NCBI GenBank assembly: GCA_041685045.1
Contig: JAWLGP010000009.1
Span: 1-64,000 of the forward strand
DNA from: Thiohalomonas sp041685045
GTDB lineage: Bacteria > Pseudomonadota > Gammaproteobacteria > Thiohalomonadales > Thiohalomonadaceae
Reading direction: 5' to 3'
DNA length: 64,000 nucleotides
The position numbers and the translations under genes were made by a program. Under the pieces are notes generated by a model. That model searched no databases, was not told the origin of the DNA, and saw only the letters and a program-made list of their open reading frames with translations. Positions 59,909-64,000 of this stretch are shown piece after piece (position 1 is the stretch's first letter; each line of letters opens with the position of its first letter).

Positions 59909-60676
59909 GTGCAAATTTTGAATGACTCCGCAGAGCGGCGACGTGTAGAGACTTTGATGGCAAAAGGCCCTTCCCTGGAGTGGATGGATGGCTTCTGTAT
60001 CCGTCCCAGCAAGCGCGCGAAGCATGTTCGCCTCAAGGTCCTGCCCCCGGGGCGGGTCGAGGTGGTGGTGCCGCGCGGCTTTGACCAGCGGCAGCTGCCC
60101 GGGATCCTGGCGCGGCACGAGGCCTGGCTGACCCGCACGGTGGAGAAGGTGCGCCGCGACTACGGCGGACCGCTGGTGCCGGTGGCTCCGCAGTCTGTGG
60201 AACTGGCCGCCGTCGGGCGTCTGTTCCAGTGCGAGTACCGGGAGACCGGGAGCACCCCAACGTGCCGATCCGAGGGCGCCGGCCGCATCATCATCGAGCA
60301 TGCGGGTGAGTCGAGCTGGCGCGACCCGCTGCGGTACTGGGTGGCCGAGCAGGGGCGTCGGCACTTGGTGCCCTGGTTCGAGCAGGTGAGCCAAGAGTTG
60401 GGGCTGCCGTTCGCCAAGGTCACGGTGCGGGGCCAGAAGACCCGCTGGGGCAGCTGCTCCGTACGCCGACACATTAGTCTCAATCACGGCCTGCTGTTCC
60501 TGCGGCCGGAGCTGGTGCGGTACTTGTTTGTGCACGAGCTGTGTCATACGGTGCACATGAACCACTCGGCCGCGTACTGGGCGCTGGTCGGGGCGTGGGA
60601 ACCGGATTACCGGCGCCTGGACCGGGAGCTGCGGGATGCCGCGGCGCGGGTGCCGACGTGGGCCAGGCGGGACTGA
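59909..60676 (+). CDS. YgjP/M48-like metallopeptidase (DUF45)
   Basis: A 255-residue protein of the YgjP (DUF45) family: zincin motif HELCH with H209, E210 and H213, third ligand in NHSAAYWALVG, and the family signature KTRWGSCSVRRHISLNHGLL. Members are predicted zinc-dependent proteases, often near restriction or housekeeping genes, without a settled substrate. GTG 59909 follows GGGAGG closely; ATG 59957 (MAKGPSLEWMDGF) is a reasonable alternative that matches the conserved start better. A TATAAT hexamer lies at 59871-59876. It is followed after 3 bases by the DUF4389 gene. Confidence 0.83.
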   Translation: MQILNDSAERRRVETLMAKGPSLEWMDGFCIRPSKRAKHVRLKVLPPGRVEVVVPRGFDQRQLPGILARHEAWLTRTVEKVRRDYGGPLVPVAPQSVELAAVGRLFQCEYRETGSTPTCRSEGAGRIIIEHAGESSWRDPLRYWVAEQGRRHLVPWFEQVSQELGLPFAKVTVRGQKTRWGSCSVRRHISLNHGLLFLRPELVRYLFVHELCHTVHMNHSAAYWALVGAWEPDYRRLDRELRDAAARVPTWARRD

Positions 60677-60679
60677 ACG

Positions 60680-61027
60680 ATGCCACACGACCTCAAGCGC
60701 AACCTCTCTTCGCGCCGGACCTGGCGCCGCCTGCTGTTCATGCTGCTGTTTACGGTGCTGTATGGCGTGGCCGAACTGGTGCTCACCTTCCTGGTGCTGT
60801 TTCAGGCGGGGGCGGCTCTGATCACGGGGCACCCCAACCGGCGTCTGCGGGAACTGGGCCACGAGCTGGCCAGTTACGTCTATACCATCCTGCTCTACCT
60901 CACCTTCCGCAGCGATGAGCGCCCCTATCCCTTTGGCCCCTGGCCGGAAAAGGGCCCCATCCCGGGCAGGGACGAGACACTCGAGCCCGAGGCGCTGGTG
61001 GACGGTTCGGAGGACGACGGCGGCTGA
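60680..61027 (+). CDS. DUF4389 inner-membrane protein
   Basis: A 115-residue protein with a basic N terminus (KRNLSSRRTWRRLL) and two hydrophobic stretches (LFMLLFTVLYGVAELVLTFL, VLFQAGAALITG), then HELASYVYTILLYLTFRSDE and RPYPFGPWP, the pattern of the DUF4389 family in gammaproteobacteria. No function is established. The acidic C-terminal tail is encoded by DNA that also encodes, on the other strand, the tail of the RNase Z-like protein (overlap 60925-61027). Confidence 0.8.
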   Translation: MPHDLKRNLSSRRTWRRLLFMLLFTVLYGVAELVLTFLVLFQAGAALITGHPNRRLRELGHELASYVYTILLYLTFRSDERPYPFGPWPEKGPIPGRDETLEPEALVDGSEDDGG

Positions 61028-62013
61028 CCGGCAAACGCCGTCTGCAGCTCAGCCTGCAGCAGCGCCGAATCCCGGTAACGGGCCGAATGGTGGAAGGACT
61101 CGACCCGCTTGACCCCTGCTTCCCGGGCCAGTCGTCCGGCCAAGGCGGCGGTGAGATGGCCCTTTTGTTCCGCCAGCAGGCGGTCCCGCTCCATAAAGGG
61201 TGTCTCGATGAAGAGCAGGTCGGCGCCGCCCATCGACTCGACGATGCGCCGGGCGTTCTCCGCCGTGGGGGCGGCGTCGGTCACGTAACCGATCTTCTGC
61301 CCCGCAATCACTGTGGCCACGTCGGCCAGCTCCGCCAATGTCAGTGACCGCTCGCCTTCCGACGTCGGCACCGAAATTCGTGTCGTCGCCGGCGCCCGGT
61401 CTAGCAGCGCACGTTTGAATTGCTGGAGCCAGGGACCGACCGGCAATCCCCGTTCCGCCAGCCGGTTACGCATGACGTTGACGTGCCGCTCCTCTTCGAG
61501 GAGAAAGGCGAGCGAGGGGATGCGATGGTCGAGGGTGGTATAGCGCACCCGAAAAACCGCCTCCTGGACCAGGACGCCGTCCGGATATGCCACCGGCTCC
61601 GCCTCGTGAGGCCGGAAGCCGTCACAGGAGTGGAAAGCGGCCCGTCGGCCGCGGTGATCCTGCTCGGCCTCCCACACCGTCAATACGAAATCCTCCGGAT
61701 AGTTGCCGACCAGGTTCCAGGTGTAGGCGGCCAGCTTGTGGCCCACCTGCTCGATGAAGCCCGGTGGCCCATACAGCTGCAAACCCCGCCCGCGCCCGAC
61801 CCGTAGCCGGACGATGCGGTCCAGTCCGACGAAATGGTCCATGTGGGTGTGGGAGACGAAGGCATGGCTGACCCCGAGCAGGGTCCGCGCCGACACGCTC
61901 CCGTTCTCGCCCAGGTCGAACAGCAGCGTCCGGCGCTCGAACGCGAAGGTCACCAGCAGGCCGGGATCACCGCTTCGGCCATTGATCAGCTGCGGGTGAA
62001 AGAGTGGTTTCAT
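60925..62013 (-). CDS. Ribonuclease Z-like metallo-beta-lactamase hydrolase
   Basis: A 362-residue protein with the zinc motif SHTHMDHFVGLDR, GGRSGDPGLLVTF-like N-terminal GRSGDPGLLVTFAFERRTLL, the later ligands in GYVTDAAPT and ESFHHSARYRD, and FIETPFMERDRLLA. This matches the RNase Z / phosphodiesterase group, though no tRNA-binding exosite arm is obvious and the physiological substrate may not be tRNA. The start is ATG 62013; the frame is open to 62103. The last 34 or so residues are low-complexity (SSSEPSTSASGSSVSSL) and overlap the convergent DUF4389 gene. Confidence 0.82.
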   Translation of the reverse strand: MKPLFHPQLINGRSGDPGLLVTFAFERRTLLFDLGENGSVSARTLLGVSHAFVSHTHMDHFVGLDRIVRLRVGRGRGLQLYGPPGFIEQVGHKLAAYTWNLVGNYPEDFVLTVWEAEQDHRGRRAAFHSCDGFRPHEAEPVAYPDGVLVQEAVFRVRYTTLDHRIPSLAFLLEEERHVNVMRNRLAERGLPVGPWLQQFKRALLDRAPATTRISVPTSEGERSLTLAELADVATVIAGQKIGYVTDAAPTAENARRIVESMGGADLLFIETPFMERDRLLAEQKGHLTAALAGRLAREAGVKRVESFHHSARYRDSALLQAELQTAFAGQPPSSSEPSTSASGSSVSSLPGMGPFSGQGPKG

Positions 62014-62105
62014 AAAGCAAGCGTAACCTGCCATATCGACTCGGGATACGGACGATTTCCGGTCGTTCCATGGCGTGAGAAGGCAGGGCGTTCCGCTTGC
62101 CAAAA

Positions 62106-62141
62106 AAATGAACTAAGCATATAAATAGACGACGTTCACTT
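62106..62141. promoter_or_regulatory. Possible TetR operator
   Basis: AAATGAAC (62106-62113) and GTTCACTT (62134-62141) form an imperfect inverted repeat with a 20-base AT-rich centre containing CATATAAATAGAC, 35 bases before the TetR gene. Autoregulation is the simple reading. Confidence 0.45.
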
Positions 62142-62175
62142 ATTTGGCTATCTAGGCGGTGAGGGGGAGGATGCT

Positions 62176-62775
62176 ATGAACACAGGCGGGCGCCGCGAAC
62201 GCAAGCGGCAGCAGACACTGGAACACCTGGCCGATACCGCCTTTGCGCTGTTCGAGGCGCAGGGGTATGAAACCGTGACCATGGAGGCGATCGCCGAGGC
62301 GGCGGACGTGGCCAAGGGGACGCTCTACAAATACTTCCCGGTGAAGGAGGCGTTGCTGCGCTACCGGTTCCACCGGGAACTGGCAGAGGGATTACCGAAC
62401 CTCCTGGCCGACCTCGCCCCACTGCCCACTGCCGCGGAGCGGTTGCACGCCTTTCTTGGGCGCAACGCCCAGTGGTCGCAGGCGCACCGCCAATACCTCG
62501 GACCCTATCTGCGTCTGCGCATGAGCGAGGTCGGCATCCCCTACGATCTCGACTCTCCCGACCGCACCGGCCTGGAACGGATCTTCACGGACCTGATCGC
62601 CGCGGGCCAGGAGAGCGGCGAATTCCGCGGCGATCCGACCGCCTCCTCCGCGGCCCACTATCTGGAATTCCTCTACCTGGCCTCGTTGCTGCGCTGGCTC
62701 AACGGTGCCGAGCGGGACCTGAATACTGAGTTTCGCACCATGCTCGATCTCTTCCTCCGGGGAATGGCGCCATGA
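62176..62775 (+). CDS. TetR-family regulator
   Basis: A 199-residue regulator: helix-turn-helix TMEAIAEAADVAKGTLYKYF at the N terminus and a helical ligand domain behind it. GGGGAGG lies 9-10 bases before the ATG. Its stop overlaps the start of the next gene (ATGA), so it is co-translated with the PEP-synthase-like enzyme it presumably controls. The ligand is not predictable from sequence. Confidence 0.87.
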   Translation: MNTGGRRERKRQQTLEHLADTAFALFEAQGYETVTMEAIAEAADVAKGTLYKYFPVKEALLRYRFHRELAEGLPNLLADLAPLPTAAERLHAFLGRNAQWSQAHRQYLGPYLRLRMSEVGIPYDLDSPDRTGLERIFTDLIAAGQESGEFRGDPTASSAAHYLEFLYLASLLRWLNGAERDLNTEFRTMLDLFLRGMAP

Positions 62776-64000
62776 CCATCGAAATCCTCGAAGGCTGGGA
62801 GGCGATACGGCAGGCCGCGCCGCAGCAGGTCGGCGGCAAGGCGTGGAATTTGGCGCGGCTGGCCCGCTACGGTTTTGATGTCCCCAGCGGATGGGCGATC
62901 AGCGTTGACGCCTGCCGCCGCTGGCTCGGCGCATCAGGACTGGAATCCGCGCTGCTGGCCGCGGCCCGGCAGCCGCTGGAGCGGCGCCCCGCCGCCCTGG
63001 CGGAGGTGACGGCCCGGCTGGCGGCGCTTCCCACCGGCCTCGACCTCGCGGCGATACCCGAAGGTCCCTTGGCGGTACGTTCCTCCGCACCGCAGGAAGA
63101 CTCCGCCGCCGCCTCTTTCGCCGGCATCCACAACTCCTACCTCAACGTGCAAGGCGCTACGGCACTGGAAGCGGCGATCCGTGCCGTCTGGCTCTCGCTC
63201 TGGACGCCCGCCGCGGTGGCCTACCGGGAGGGCATCGGCCTGGATCACGCAGAGGCCGCCATGGCGGTGCTGATCATGCCGCTCATTCCGGCAGAGGCCA
63301 GCGGCATCGCCTTTACCCGCGACCCGCTCAGCGGGCGCGACGACCGCCTGGTGATACACGCCACCCACGGCTTGGGGGAGAGCCTGGTGAACGGCCAGGC
63401 GGCGGGAGACGAGATTGTGCTTGCCGAAAACCCGCTCGATGACTGCCTGAGCGTGCTTCGCATTACGTCCGGCGACAAGCCGGTGCGCGTCGAGCCCGCC
63501 GCAGGCGGCGGCACCAAAACGCGCCACCTGCCGGCCGATCCCGTCTCGGCGCTGAGTGAGGAGCTGGCGCTCCAACTGGGCGAACAATTGCGCCTCGCCG
63601 CCTTCGCTCTCGACTATACCCGCCCCGACTTCGACCTGGAGTGGACCTGGGACGGCGAACGGTTCTGGCTGTTGCAGGCGCGGCCCATCACTGCCGCCAA
63701 CCGCTGCACCTACCCGGCACTGGCGGCGCAGCCTGACATCTGGAGCCGCGGCAACACCCGCGATGTGGTGCCCGACCCGTTATCGCCCATTGACTGGGGC
63801 GGGTCGCGCCGTCTGGTGAACGCGATTTTGCAGGAGGGTTTCATACTGGCCGGCCTGAAGATCCATCCGGGTGTGCAACGGGCCGGACTGTTCCACGGCA
63901 GGCTCTACCTCAACCTTTCGATGATGCAGTGGGAGGCGTATGCCGCAATGGGCATGCCGCCGGAGGCGATGAACCGCCTCATCGGCGGTCACCAGCCGAC
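62772..64000 (+). CDS. PEP synthase / PEP-utilising enzyme-like protein (5' part)
   Basis: Open from ATG 62772 to the window end (409 codons seen). It starts MTIEILEGWEAIRQAAPQQV and shows the ATP-grasp-like N-terminal domain of PEP synthases and PPDK: VGGKAWNLARLARYGFDVPS, PLAVRSSAPQEDSAAASFAG, then ASGIAFTRDPLSGRDD and WLLQARPITA. Homologues phosphorylate pyruvate or, as in rifampin phosphotransferase, an antibiotic; the swivelling histidine domain that would help decide lies beyond the window. The sequence WSRGNTRDVVPDPLSPI after the ATP domain is typical of the group with a central extra domain rather than PpsA. Coupled to TetR. Confidence 0.82.
   Translation, partial: MTIEILEGWEAIRQAAPQQVGGKAWNLARLARYGFDVPSGWAISVDACRRWLGASGLESALLAAARQPLERRPAALAEVTARLAALPTGLDLAAIPEGPLAVRSSAPQEDSAAASFAGIHNSYLNVQGATALEAAIRAVWLSLWTPAAVAYREGIGLDHAEAAMAVLIMPLIPAEASGIAFTRDPLSGRDDRLVIHATHGLGESLVNGQAAGDEIVLAENPLDDCLSVLRITSGDKPVRVEPAAGGGTKTRHLPADPVSALSEELALQLGEQLRLAAFALDYTRPDFDLEWTWDGERFWLLQARPITAANRCTYPALAAQPDIWSRGNTRDVVPDPLSPIDWGGSRRLVNAILQEGFILAGLKIHPGVQRAGLFHGRLYLNLSMMQWEAYAAMGMPPEAMNRLIGGHQP

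Overview
This 64 kb window looks like chromosome from a GC-rich, free-living gammaproteobacterium. The evidence is gene content and order: HAD phosphatase / rppH / ptsP as in pseudomonads, argE-argA, phoB-phoR, RimK-family ligase, ODP-type sensor protein and PilZ. Dispersed palindromic repeats of the GTAGGATGGGCAAAG kind, which I associate with sulfur-oxidising Chromatiales-like and methylotrophic gammaproteobacteria, point the same way. Genus cannot be settled by eye. I see no rRNA, tRNA, CRISPR array, prophage or complete insertion sequence.

Layout. 0-10.5 kb: orphan ParA ATPase; FecCD/BtuCD-type uptake permease and ATPase; HAD phosphatase divergent from rppH and ptsP; a probable sigma-54-dependent small RNA with a 29-codon membrane ORF behind it; then the minus-strand run argE-argA-dam-ankyrin lipoprotein. 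11.8-20 kb: GNAT/C39 peptidase fusion plus RimK-like ligase; an envelope operon (TetR, MMPL pump, LolA-like periplasmic protein, outer-membrane barrel). 20.3-30.9 kb: a compact five-gene operon related to the uncharacterised E. coli yehI/L/M/P/Q cluster: MoxR AAA+ ATPase, DUF5682::VWA fusion, ankyrin::DUF4132 giant, double-SWIM zinc-finger protein and a small unknown. This is the strongest candidate here for an undescribed system.

31-43 kb: membrane aspartyl protease, a double-length UvrA with a mobile repeat inside its linker, a Phd/PIN toxin-antitoxin pair, ChaN-PDZ protein, M1 peptidase, and a repeat-choked intergenic region that hides a complete cyclic-di-GMP-I (GEMM) riboswitch with its own sigma-70 promoter but no downstream gene. 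43-64 kb: PutA, IlvD, an ODP-like metallo-beta-lactamase-fold protein coupled to a PAS-GGDEF-EAL protein, phoB-phoR-pstS with Pho boxes, PilZ protein, thioredoxin/CcdA-like membrane protein, spermidine-synthase-like protein, YgjP-like protease, DUF4389 protein, RNase Z-like hydrolase, TetR and a PEP-synthase-like enzyme cut by the window end.

Three themes recur. One is cyclic-di-GMP (GGDEF-EAL, PilZ, riboswitch). Another is phosphate/nitrogen-type control (PhoBR-PstS, PtsP, sigma-54 RNA). The third is heavy loading of intergenic DNA with at least five families of short repeats, in places expanded into tandem arrays and once carried in frame inside a gene.
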